The notes under the pieces are model-generated. The model ran no database searches. It worked only from the letters and a program-made list of their open reading frames with translations, and was not told the DNA's origin. This document shows positions 1-6,269 of a stretch of DNA of 8,236 nucleotides, in pieces. Within the stretch, counting starts at the first letter, position 1. Every line of letters starts with the position of its first letter. The DNA is from Clostridia bacterium. Its GTDB lineage: Bacteria > Bacillota > Clostridia > Oscillospirales > Acutalibacteraceae. The translations under genes and the position numbers were made by a program. The stretch lies in assembly GCA_017382915.1 (NCBI GenBank), contig JAFNZJ010000074.1, forward strand, positions 1-8,236, in the 5' to 3' direction.

Positions 1-656
1 GTTGTGTCATCGCCGTGCCTTACCGCAAAGGGCAGATATTTAAAGGCAAGCAGCAATGCCTTTTCGGCAAGCGCGTCAGATGCATCGTTGTTATTAAGGG
101 ACACCAGCGCCTCAAAGGCGTGGGTTATAACATCCATACCTGTATCGGCGGTGACCGATGGCGGTGCCGAAATTACAAGCTCGGGGTCTAAAATTGCAAG
201 GTCGGGTATTAACTGTTCATCAACAAGGGGGAATTTTCTGCCCTCATCGGTGTCGGTAACTACCGCAAATTTAGTAACCTCACTACCTGTACCGCTGGTG
301 GTGGGTATAGCAATTAAAAGCAAATCACCAAGCCCTGATTTTTCACCCATTAAAACTATTGCCTTTGCGGCATCAATGGCACTGCCGCCACCAAGCGCAA
401 TAACAATTTCACCACTGTTTTGGGTAATGAATTTAAGCCCCTTTGCAATAAGCTCGGTGGTGGGGTCGGGGGTGATTTCATCAAAAACGGCTATGCTTTT
501 GTAGCCCTGCATTTTGTCTAAAATCTTATTTATTAAGCCGCTTTCAACCATAAACTTATCGGTTATAATTACGGCCGATTTGCCCTCAAATTCATAAAGA
601 GTATCAAGGGCGTTTTTGTTAAACCGTACCTCGGTACGAATTTTAAATCTGTTCAT
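1..656 (-). CDS. pduQ: Iron-dependent alcohol dehydrogenase, PduQ-like (3' end outside window)
   Basis: Group III (iron-activated) alcohol dehydrogenase, expected to reduce the BMC aldehyde to its alcohol with NADH and so regenerate NAD+ for the aldehyde dehydrogenase. About 218 N-terminal residues are present of a family length near 370; the frame is open to the left edge. Visible landmarks are the nucleotide-binding GGGS at residues 89-92 followed by AIDAAKA, then PTTSGTGSEVT, then DPELV, and TGMDVITHAFEA, in which D175 and H179 match the first two metal ligands of the family. The other two histidine ligands lie beyond the window. The order of motifs matches PduQ closely. The start is an ATG one base after the pduL stop, with no clear Shine-Dalgarno sequence, so translation is probably coupled to pduL. 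No amphipathic N-terminal targeting helix is visible. EutG or another iron alcohol dehydrogenase is the main alternative name. Confidence 0.93.
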   Translation of the reverse strand, partial: MNRFKIRTEVRFNKNALDTLYEFEGKSAVIITDKFMVESGLINKILDKMQGYKSIAVFDEITPDPTTELIAKGLKFITQNSGEIVIALGGGSAIDAAKAIVLMGEKSGLGDLLLIAIPTTSGTGSEVTKFAVVTDTDEGRKFPLVDEQLIPDLAILDPELVISAPPSVTADTGMDVITHAFEALVSLNNNDASDALAEKALLLAFKYLPFAVRHGDDT

Positions 657-657
657 A

Positions 658-1299
658 CTATTTTTTAACTATGCTTACCATACTGCCATTTGCAAGCCCT
701 GCGGCATTTGCATCATCGGTATCCAAATGCATTTCAAGGCGGAAGTCCTTATGCACCCTTACCTGCACATCAAAAAATCTTGTGCGGCGCTCGCCAAAAG
801 CGTCAACGTCAACATATTCGTTATCCTTAACGCCAAAGCGCTCACCTTCTTCTATGCTCATATGGATATGGCGGTTGGCAATAATACAGCCCTCATTTAA
901 GGTTACAGTACCCTTGGGGCCAATAATGGTAATGGGTGCCGAGCCCGAAATTTTACCGCTTTCTCTAACAGGGGGCTTAACCTTTAAAACATAAGCATCG
1001 GTGCGGGATATTTCAACCTGTGATGCAGGTCTTACGGGACCAAGTACACGCACCTTTTCAATAGGGCGAAGCGATGGGCCAACAATTGTAAGCTGCTCCT
1101 TACAGGCGTACTGACCGGGTTGTGAAAGGTCTTTAAAGGGGGTAAGATCATAACCCTTGCCAAAAAGCACCTCCACATGCTCTTTTGACAAATGAATATG
1201 TCGGTTTGATATACCTACCGGTATGTCACCCTCGGTAGATGAGCCATTTTCAAGAGCCTTTAAAACGGCTTCAGCAACGGCCGAAATGTTTATTTCCAT
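658..1299 (-). CDS. pduL: Phosphate propanoyltransferase PduL
   Basis: BMC-type phosphotransacylase that converts acyl-CoA and phosphate to acyl-phosphate and free CoA, recycling CoA inside the shell. The 213-residue protein is typical in length and carries both repeats of the family: GISNRHIHLS (H34, H36) and IIANRHIHMS (H144, H146), the paired histidines that bind zinc. H191 in EMHLDTDDANAAG fits the later histidine ligand. Residues 2-17 (EINISAVAEAVLKALE) form a short amphipathic helix followed by a Gly/Ser/Thr linker, which looks like an encapsulation peptide, as known for BMC-associated PduL. The ATG is preceded by AAGAAGGT at a good distance. The gene lies 24 bases after the aldehyde dehydrogenase and one base before the iron alcohol dehydrogenase. 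No acetate/propionate kinase is seen in the window to use the acyl-phosphate. Confidence 0.97.
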   Translation of the reverse strand: MEINISAVAEAVLKALENGSSTEGDIPVGISNRHIHLSKEHVEVLFGKGYDLTPFKDLSQPGQYACKEQLTIVGPSLRPIEKVRVLGPVRPASQVEISRTDAYVLKVKPPVRESGKISGSAPITIIGPKGTVTLNEGCIIANRHIHMSIEEGERFGVKDNEYVDVDAFGERRTRFFDVQVRVHKDFRLEMHLDTDDANAAGLANGSMVSIVKK

Positions 1300-1323
1300 A
1301 ACATTACCTTCTTAAAAAGATTG

Positions 1324-2778
1324 TTAAATAATTCTAAAGTTGTCTGCCATTACACAGCGGCGTTTACGTGTAAAGCTGCGGGCCGAGGTAATACCCTCAC
1401 CTGTGGGACCTGCAATGGTAAAGGTGGTGTGCCCTTCACCGCCAAAGCCAATGCCTGCAAAGGATGGCGCATTTTTAACAAAAATGGTGGTTTCAACCGC
1501 AGCCGCAAAGCGGGATAGGTTATCAATATTCTTTGAATGCATATGTGCGGTGTGGCGGTTGCCGTGCTCCGCCTTAACTGCCAGGTCAATGGCTTCATCA
1601 ATATTGCTAACACCTACAATGGGCAGTATGGGCATCATAAGCTCCTCCTGCACGAAAAGGTGGTTAAAATCGGTTTCACAAATAATACAGCGGATGTCAC
1701 TACCTACCGAAACACCTATCATATTAAGTAGCACTGCGGCATCACGACCAACGCATTTGCGGTTGACTGATTTTTTGGTTTTGCCTGTTTTCTTATCGGT
1801 TACATCAACCAAAACAATCTCGGCCAAAGCATCGGCCTGAGCCTTTGAAATAAGGTAGGCACCATTTTTTTGCATTGCTGAAATAAGGCGCTCCTTAACA
1901 TTGTTAAATACAAAAACTTCCTTTTCGGCAATGCAGGGTAGGTTGTTATCAAAGGTGCAACCGTCAATAATATCCTTACCTGCCTTTTCAATATCGGCGG
2001 TGTCATCAACTATAACGGGTGGGTTACCTGCGCCTGCACCGATTGCCTTTTTGCCGGATGATAATACCGACCTTACAACACCGGGGCCGCCTGTACAAAC
2101 AAGAAGTCTAATGTCGGGGTGGGTTTGCATAATCTTTGCCGAATCCATGGTGGGCTTATCCATTGATGCTACCAGCACTTCAGGACCGCCTGCCATTTTA
2201 CTTGCGCGGTTTACAAGGTCAACTGCATAGTTTGAAACGCAAATAGCACCGGGGTGGGGGTTAAACACAACACCGTTGCCCGCCGCAATCATACCAATGC
2301 TGTTGCAAATAACCGTTTCACTTGGGTTTGTACTAGGGGTTATTGCACCAACAACGCCAAAGGGTGCCATTTCGGTAAGGGTAAGACCTGCATCGCCTGT
2401 CTTTGCCTCACTTACAATATCCTCGGTGCCGGGGGTTTTATCGGCAACAAGGTTATGCTTGGCGGTTTTATGGTCAACCCTGCCCATACCGGTTTCTTCA
2501 ACACCCATTTTAGCCATAATGGGGGCTTCCTTGCGGGTAAGGTTTCGTATAACGGTTATGATTTCTTCGCGCTTTTCTACACTCATTGCGCGTACTGCCT
2601 TGTAGCCCTCTTTAGCGGCTGCAATGGCTTCATTCATATCACTGTATATTCCAAGCAGCTTTCTGCCCTCATATTGGGTGCTGGTATATGAACCGGCCGA
2701 TGCAGTATTTACTGCACCCATACTGCCTACAACTTCTCTAACTATTTTTTCAATATCTGCTTTGGTTATTGCAGCCAT
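1324..2778 (-). CDS. pduP: CoA-acylating aldehyde dehydrogenase, PduP/EutE type
   Basis: Oxidises the aldehyde generated in the compartment to acyl-CoA with NAD+; propionaldehyde or acetaldehyde are the usual substrates. The 484-residue length fits the family. The catalytic cysteine is C282 in NNLPCIAEKEV; the nucleotide-binding region includes ITPSTNPSET (about 146-155) and CTGGPGVV (about 228-235), and the C-terminal half carries FVQEELMMPILPIVG and HMHSKNID. Residues 3-20 (start AITKADIEKIVREVV) form an amphipathic helix, followed by a Ser/Thr/Gly-rich linker to about residue 38. This is the layout of the N-terminal targeting peptide of PduP. GGAGG lies 10 bases before the ATG. The gene follows the DeoR regulator by 21 bases and precedes pduL by 24. 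PduP versus EutE cannot be settled from sequence alone; the neighbouring PduS, PduT and PduQ types favour PduP. Confidence 0.96.
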   Translation of the reverse strand: MAAITKADIEKIVREVVGSMGAVNTASAGSYTSTQYEGRKLLGIYSDMNEAIAAAKEGYKAVRAMSVEKREEIITVIRNLTRKEAPIMAKMGVEETGMGRVDHKTAKHNLVADKTPGTEDIVSEAKTGDAGLTLTEMAPFGVVGAITPSTNPSETVICNSIGMIAAGNGVVFNPHPGAICVSNYAVDLVNRASKMAGGPEVLVASMDKPTMDSAKIMQTHPDIRLLVCTGGPGVVRSVLSSGKKAIGAGAGNPPVIVDDTADIEKAGKDIIDGCTFDNNLPCIAEKEVFVFNNVKERLISAMQKNGAYLISKAQADALAEIVLVDVTDKKTGKTKKSVNRKCVGRDAAVLLNMIGVSVGSDIRCIICETDFNHLFVQEELMMPILPIVGVSNIDEAIDLAVKAEHGNRHTAHMHSKNIDNLSRFAAAVETTIFVKNAPSFAGIGFGGEGHTTFTIAGPTGEGITSARSFTRKRRCVMADNFRII

Positions 2779-2799
2779 AATAATAATTCCTCCGAAAAA

Positions 2800-3576
2800 C
2801 TAGTTTTGATTTTGCCTTTGAAAAATAACATTTGTGTTTAGTTCATTAAGGCGTTTTTTCCAGGCTTCACCGGGGTCGGTTTCGGTTACAACATAGTCAA
2901 CCTCATTTAAACCGCAAACCTTAACAAATGAAACCTTGTCAAATTTTGATGAGTCAACGGCCAGCACCTTGCGTGTGGCAGAGCCAAAAAATGCCTTTTT
3001 AATTTGACTGTCGCGTTCATTTGAATCGGTAACGCCTGAGTTTACATCAATGCCCTTGCAGGAGCAAACGGCAAGGTCCACATGAAAGCCCTCAACCATT
3101 TTTTCTGCCTGATAGCCAACCAGTGACAGACCACCCTCCTTAAGGGTACCGCCGGTTGAAATAACCGTCCAGTCAGGCTTATTTGCAAGCTCCAACAAAA
3201 TCTCAATAGAGTTGGTAATAATGGTTATTTTTTTGCGGTGCATAATGGCCTTTACCACATTAAGAGCGGTTGTACTGGCATCCAGCATAATGTAGTCGCC
3301 GTCTTTAATCATACCTGCAATAATTTCTGCAATTTTTTGCTTGCTTTCCACATTTGACTGCTTGCGAATATGAAACGGCAGGTCGGTATTAAAATTTTCT
3401 ACCTTAACGGCACCGCCGTAGGTTTTTTTAGCAAGTCCGTCATTGTCCAATTTTTCAAGGTCGCGGCGGATGGTCTCCTCAGTAACCTTAAACTCACGGC
3501 TAAGGTCACTAACCACCACCTTACCTTCCATGGAAAGTCGGGCCAGGATTGCGTTTCTTCGCTCAATTGCGAGCAT
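2800..3576 (-). CDS. DeoR/GlpR-family transcriptional regulator
   Basis: 258 residues with the standard two-domain layout. The N-terminal winged helix-turn-helix covers about residues 3-57, with the recognition region VSDLSREFKVTEETIRRDL (22-40) and the wing near KKTYGGAV. A DeoRC sugar-phosphate sensor domain covers about 75-232, including DYIMLDASTTA, ITNSIEILLEL and STGGTLKEGGLSLVG. Members of this family usually repress carbohydrate genes and are released by a phosphorylated sugar or sugar intermediate. Here the gene sits inside the BMC operon, between the PduT-like shell gene and the aldehyde dehydrogenase, so it probably controls the locus itself. The start is chosen from AAGGAGG 7 bases before the ATG. 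The preceding 51-base gap is AT-rich and has an inverted repeat that could be an operator. The effector is not identifiable from sequence. Local regulation by a sugar phosphate is inference. Confidence 0.94.
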   Translation of the reverse strand: MLAIERRNAILARLSMEGKVVVSDLSREFKVTEETIRRDLEKLDNDGLAKKTYGGAVKVENFNTDLPFHIRKQSNVESKQKIAEIIAGMIKDGDYIMLDASTTALNVVKAIMHRKKITIITNSIEILLELANKPDWTVISTGGTLKEGGLSLVGYQAEKMVEGFHVDLAVCSCKGIDVNSGVTDSNERDSQIKKAFFGSATRKVLAVDSSKFDKVSFVKVCGLNEVDYVVTETDPGEAWKKRLNELNTNVIFQRQNQN

Positions 3577-3611
3577 ACACAGTCCTCCTTAAAATAATAT
3601 ATATAAAGGTT

Positions 3612-3630
3612 TAACTTGATTTTAAAGTTA
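3612..3630 (-). promoter_or_regulatory. AT-rich inverted repeat upstream of the DeoR gene
   Basis: TAACTT, seven bases, then AAGTTA, a perfect 6-base inverted repeat that overlaps the stop codon of the PduT-like gene and lies about 35 bases before the regulator's start. The rest of the gap is AT-rich with TATATATATTAT. It could be an operator or part of an internal promoter for the regulator, but no convincing -35 box is present and short AT-rich repeats occur by chance. Confidence 0.25.
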
Positions 3631-4176
3631 TAAAATGCTTTGCCAAAGTTTTTTGTCGGGACGCGGAATAACCGAGCTGTCAAGCAGCATACCTCGGGCA
3701 GAGGCTTCCTCCTCAGCCCTTTCAATGGCGGCGGTTACTGCCGAAACACTGCCCGTAAGCAGTAGGTAAGACTTACCACACATGCCTCTGGCAAGGCGTA
3801 GTTCAATAAGCTCAACCAAGGCGGTTTTGGCGGCGGCATCGGCGGCAACTATTGCGGTTGCGGCCGAAAAGCTTTCCATAACGCCAAGCGCCTCCACACC
3901 CTCGGGCTGGGTTGCGCCGTAAATTGCTGAAAACAATGAGTCGTGGGGATTACCCAGTACAAAGCTATCAATAACCTTGGCGCCGTATTTAGTTTTAGCC
4001 GCATCGACCGATGCTTTTGCGGCACTAAGTTCGCCGCTTATGATTACAATGTATTTACCGGGGCATACGGTTGCACACTCAATAATATCAACCTCGGCGG
4101 TTTTTATCATGGTGTCGGCTCCGCTCATACCGGCAGAAACGGTTTGATATTCAACCATTCCAATAGCTTTGCCCAT
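3628..4176 (-). CDS. pduT: Tandem-domain BMC shell protein, PduT-like with pore cysteine
   Basis: 182 residues made of two BMC domains (about 3-85 and 94-182), forming a trimeric pseudohexamer in the shell facet. It aligns along its length with PduT. The first pore loop is TVCPGK, with the cysteine at residue 38, the same number as the C38 of PduT that binds a [4Fe-4S] cluster on the threefold axis. The second domain ends in SSVIPRPDKKLW, as in PduT (SVIPRPHEAMW). Two further cysteines, C34 and C133 (GMCGK, the second pore loop), are not what I recall for PduT. The gene follows the PduS-like gene directly, as in pdu operons, which supports electron transfer between the two. AAAGGAG lies about 10 bases before the ATG within a predicted hairpin loop. 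The cluster itself is inferred from C38 and family knowledge. Confidence 0.95.
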   Translation of the reverse strand: MGKAIGMVEYQTVSAGMSGADTMIKTAEVDIIECATVCPGKYIVIISGELSAAKASVDAAKTKYGAKVIDSFVLGNPHDSLFSAIYGATQPEGVEALGVMESFSAATAIVAADAAAKTALVELIELRLARGMCGKSYLLLTGSVSAVTAAIERAEEEASARGMLLDSSVIPRPDKKLWQSIL

Positions 4177-4208
4177 TGCCTTAAAACTCCTTTAGATTTT
4201 AAGCGGCA
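4177..4208 (-). promoter_or_regulatory. Hairpin displaying the pduT ribosome binding site
   Basis: The whole gap between the pduS stop and the pduT ATG can fold in the transcript as TGCC, GC bulge, TTAAAA, a 10-base loop TCTAAAGGAG, TTTTAA, GGCA, ATG. That gives ten Watson-Crick pairs with one 2-base bulge, and the Shine-Dalgarno AAAGGAG is in the loop. The stem starts immediately after the pduS TAG, so ribosomes finishing pduS would open it. A role in translational coupling or control is inference; six of the ten pairs are A-U, so stability is moderate. Confidence 0.45.
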
Positions 4209-5537
4209 CTATTTTGCCGCAATAATTATAAACTTATCATTAACATCGGTAACGGTACCGCTTATTGATGCGTGTATGTTTACCGAAAGGGCGTCATTGT
4301 CGCCAAGTGCTATTACATCGCCCTTAGTTACTGCATCACCCTTATTAACCACCGCTGTGGCAGGCTTTCCAATGTGCTGTCCCAGTAAAAGCTTAACCTT
4401 TTTGGGTGAATATTCGGTGCCGTCAAGCGGGGCGGGGTGATTATAGTCTGTAAGACCCAGCCTTGCAGTAAGGCGAGATTTTAAAATGTATCTGCCCTGC
4501 CTTGCAGAGTTTATATCATCTGCTATTGCAGGTGGGACTGTAATGCCTGAACTTCTAAGGGCGCCCTTAACCTTGCCCATAAGACTGCGTGGGTTAAGAC
4601 CCTGAAAGCAGGAATACATTTCACAAAGACCACAACCACTGCAGAAAAAGGTACCAAGGTAGGGGGTGGTGTCGCTACTGTTACCGCTGGAAATATTTCG
4701 CATAAATTTGTGTGGCTCAATAGGGTGGCCAAGCAAATTGCGGGGGCACAGGTCGGTGCACATATGGCACTGACAACAGGCCGACATAGCCCTTTTAAGC
4801 GAAATGCTGGGGTTATTTTGCCTTTTTTTAATTACATACTGGTCGGGGGGTAACACTAAAATAGCATTTGATGTTTTGGTAATGACATCATTTTCACTCA
4901 CAATACTGCCGGTCATAGGACCGCCGTTTATAAGTGCATATTCATCAATTACCGCACCGCCTGCCAGCTTAATTGCCTCTTTTACGGTTATTCCAAGCGG
5001 AACCTTTAGTGTTACGGGATTTTTAACTGCGCCTGTAACGGTGATGAACTTTTCGGTTACACCGTCACCGTTTTGGGTGGCATTATAAAGGTTTAACATT
5101 GTTTCAACATTAAATACCGTAACGCCAACCTCAATGGGTAATTTACCGGGTGGCACCACGCGACCGGTTGTTTCATAAATTGTTACAACCTCATCACCCG
5201 CGGGGTAAACCTCCGGCAGAAGACCAACCTCAAAGCCTTCAAAATCGCCAATTATGGAATTGACCGCCGCTACCGCCTTTTTATAAGATGGCTTAATAGC
5301 AATAATAACACGGTCGGCACCTACTGCGCTTTTAACGGTATTAAGGGCCGTTAAAATTTCAAAAGCATAGGTTTCCATAACCTGACGGTGAAGCTTTAGC
5401 AGTGGCTCACACTCGGCACAGTTAAGCAATATGGTATCGGCCTTGCTGTTAAGCTTGGCATAGCAGGGAAAACCTGCACCGCCTGCACCAACAACGCCGC
5501 TTTCTTTCAAAATTTTGCTAAGTTCGGTTATGTTCAT
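4209..5537 (-). CDS. pduS: PduS-like flavin/iron-sulfur electron-transfer protein (RnfC family)
   Basis: 442 residues with the order of parts known for PduS: an N-terminal GAGGAGFP (17-24), the glycine-rich flavin-binding loop of the RnfC/NuoF-like domain; a SLBB-like section near residues 165-215 (ITVTGAV to NGGPMTG); and two four-cysteine iron-sulfur motifs, C254, C257, C260, C264-Pro and C299, C302, C305, C310. The C-terminal part (about 380-442, ISGTVTDVNDKFIIIAA) looks like a lipoyl-type hybrid motif. PduS is a corrinoid reductase in B12-dependent loci. Homologues also occur in glycyl-radical loci without B12 enzymes, where a general electron-export role is proposed. It precedes the PduT-like shell gene, its likely electron partner. 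The start is an ATG 5 bases after the pentamer gene's stop with only a weak ribosome site, so coupling is likely. Which electron acceptor it serves here is unknown. Confidence 0.94.
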   Translation of the reverse strand: MNITELSKILKESGVVGAGGAGFPCYAKLNSKADTILLNCAECEPLLKLHRQVMETYAFEILTALNTVKSAVGADRVIIAIKPSYKKAVAAVNSIIGDFEGFEVGLLPEVYPAGDEVVTIYETTGRVVPPGKLPIEVGVTVFNVETMLNLYNATQNGDGVTEKFITVTGAVKNPVTLKVPLGITVKEAIKLAGGAVIDEYALINGGPMTGSIVSENDVITKTSNAILVLPPDQYVIKKRQNNPSISLKRAMSACCQCHMCTDLCPRNLLGHPIEPHKFMRNISSGNSSDTTPYLGTFFCSGCGLCEMYSCFQGLNPRSLMGKVKGALRSSGITVPPAIADDINSARQGRYILKSRLTARLGLTDYNHPAPLDGTEYSPKKVKLLLGQHIGKPATAVVNKGDAVTKGDVIALGDNDALSVNIHASISGTVTDVNDKFIIIAAK

Positions 5538-5542
5538 AAAAA

Positions 5543-5812
5543 TCAGTCTTCCATAAGTCCGATTGAGTTATCAATAATACCAACAATGGCGGCATCAACA
5601 GGGGCGGTATCCATAGCACAACCGATGCGTGCCGCACTACCTACGGCAACCAATACTATTTCGCCAATACCTGCGCCAACATTATCAACCGCAACAATGC
5701 GGCCTTCAGCCTTCATATTTTCAAGTGGCTGAACTATCATAAATTTGCTGCCAAGCAGCCTTTCGTTTTTTCTGGTGGCAACTACGCTGCCAACTACCTT
5801 TCCGACTACCAC
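5543..5812 (-). CDS. pduN: BMC pentamer vertex protein, PduN/EutN/CcmL family
   Basis: 89-residue BMC-P protein that forms pentamers capping the shell vertices. The N-terminal strand GKVVGSVVATRKNERLLGSKFMIV and the central AVDNVGAGIGEIVLVAVGSAAR are hallmark family segments, and DAAIVGIIDNSI is the typical C-terminal strand; the pattern is closest to PduN. The start is GTG (5810-5812), chosen because AAAGGGG (5822-5828) lies 9 bases upstream and the protein then begins at the expected place. No upstream ATG would fit better. It is the only clear GTG start among the genes whose starts are visible, which fits the small number of pentamers needed per shell. It is the only pentamer gene in the window, while many BMC loci carry more than one, so others may lie outside. 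It overlaps nothing and leads into pduS after 5 bases. Confidence 0.95.
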   Translation of the reverse strand: MVVGKVVGSVVATRKNERLLGSKFMIVQPLENMKAEGRIVAVDNVGAGIGEIVLVAVGSAARIGCAMDTAPVDAAIVGIIDNSIGLMED

Positions 5813-5841
5813 GAAAAAATACCCCTTTCAGGAAATAATTT

Positions 5842-5884
5842 AACTGCTATGGGCTTCGCACTTGGCGAAGCCCTAAAAACAGTT
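5842..5884 (-). other. Strong intergenic stem-loop between BMC-H5 and the pentamer gene
   Basis: A perfect 9-base inverted repeat (5851-5859 with 5865-5873, GGGCTTCGC / GCGAAGCCC) with a 5-base loop, extended by an outer AACTG/CAGTT pair (5842-5846 with 5880-5884). On the transcribed strand it is followed by AAATTATTTCC rather than a run of U, so it is not a standard terminator. Its position after the hexamer genes fits an mRNA-stabilising or partially terminating element that lowers expression of downstream genes. The structure is seen directly; the role is inference. Confidence 0.6.
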
Positions 5885-5903
5885 CGCCGGAGATTTTGCC
5901 AAA

Positions 5904-6182
5904 TTATTTAAGAGAAGGTAAAATCTTCTCAACATCAGCGTGGGGTCTGGGGATTACATGAACCGCAACCAGTTCGCCAAGCTTAGATGCCGCAGAAGCG
6001 CCCGACTCGGTGGCGGCTTTAACAGCGCCAACATCGCCTCTAACCATAACAGAAACTAAACCAGAACCGATTTTTTCGGTGCCGATAAGTTCCACGTTGG
6101 CGGCCTTAACCATTGCATCAGCAGCCTCAATAGCGGCTACCAAGCCTCTGGTCTCAACCATGCCCAATGCTTCAAGTGCCAT
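5904..6182 (-). CDS. pduA: BMC-H5, hexameric shell protein, PduA/PduJ/EutM type
   Basis: 92-residue single BMC domain that forms flat hexamers, the main tiles of the shell. It is nearly identical to PduA: ALGMVETRGLVAAIEAADAMVK with K26 at the hexamer edge, pore loop K37-I-G-S40-G-L, RGDVGAVKAAT and HVIPRPHADVEKILP. S40 is the pore-lining serine of PduA linked to diffusion of small polar molecules. It differs from the core of BMC-H4 at only four positions (2, 62, 63, 90) and is the last of five hexamer genes in a row. AAGGAGG lies 9 bases before the ATG. The gaps on both sides (about 90 bases each) are the longest in the operon and both contain hairpins. PduA, PduJ and EutM cannot be separated from sequence alone. 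Confidence 0.97.
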   Translation of the reverse strand: MALEALGMVETRGLVAAIEAADAMVKAANVELIGTEKIGSGLVSVMVRGDVGAVKAATESGASAASKLGELVAVHVIPRPHADVEKILPSLK

Positions 6183-6219
6183 AGCTTTTTTCCTCCTTAC
6201 AGAATCAGTAAATATGCAT

Positions 6220-6239
6220 ATCTACCGCAAAGCGGAGAT
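6220..6239 (-). other. Small stem-loop and palindrome between BMC-H4 and BMC-H5
   Basis: In the 87-base gap, ATCT-A-CCGC pairs with GCGG-AGAT around an AAA loop: eight pairs with one bulged base. Directly beside it is the perfect 10-base palindrome ATATGCATAT (6212-6221). No U-run follows, so a terminator is unlikely. It may influence mRNA processing between the two hexamer genes. The remaining sequence of this gap is AT-rich and shows no convincing promoter. Confidence 0.35.
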
Positions 6240-6269
6240 TAACAAAATTTATACAAACGCGAAAAGTTA

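Noticed and set aside
4..504. Plus-strand open frame of 166 codons
   Set aside because: It lies fully antisense to the iron alcohol dehydrogenase, whose motifs are clear, and its product is Ser/Ala-rich with no recognisable domain.
1340..1840. Plus-strand open frames antisense to the aldehyde dehydrogenase
   Set aside because: They are shadows of a well-supported gene and show no motif or good ribosome site.
3943..4440. Plus-strand open frame of 165 codons across the pduS-pduT junction
   Set aside because: It is antisense to two recognised genes and has no family resemblance.
5842..5884. Rho-independent terminator after BMC-H5
   Set aside because: The stem is strong but lacks a following U-run on the transcribed strand, and the plus strand has no gene to terminate.
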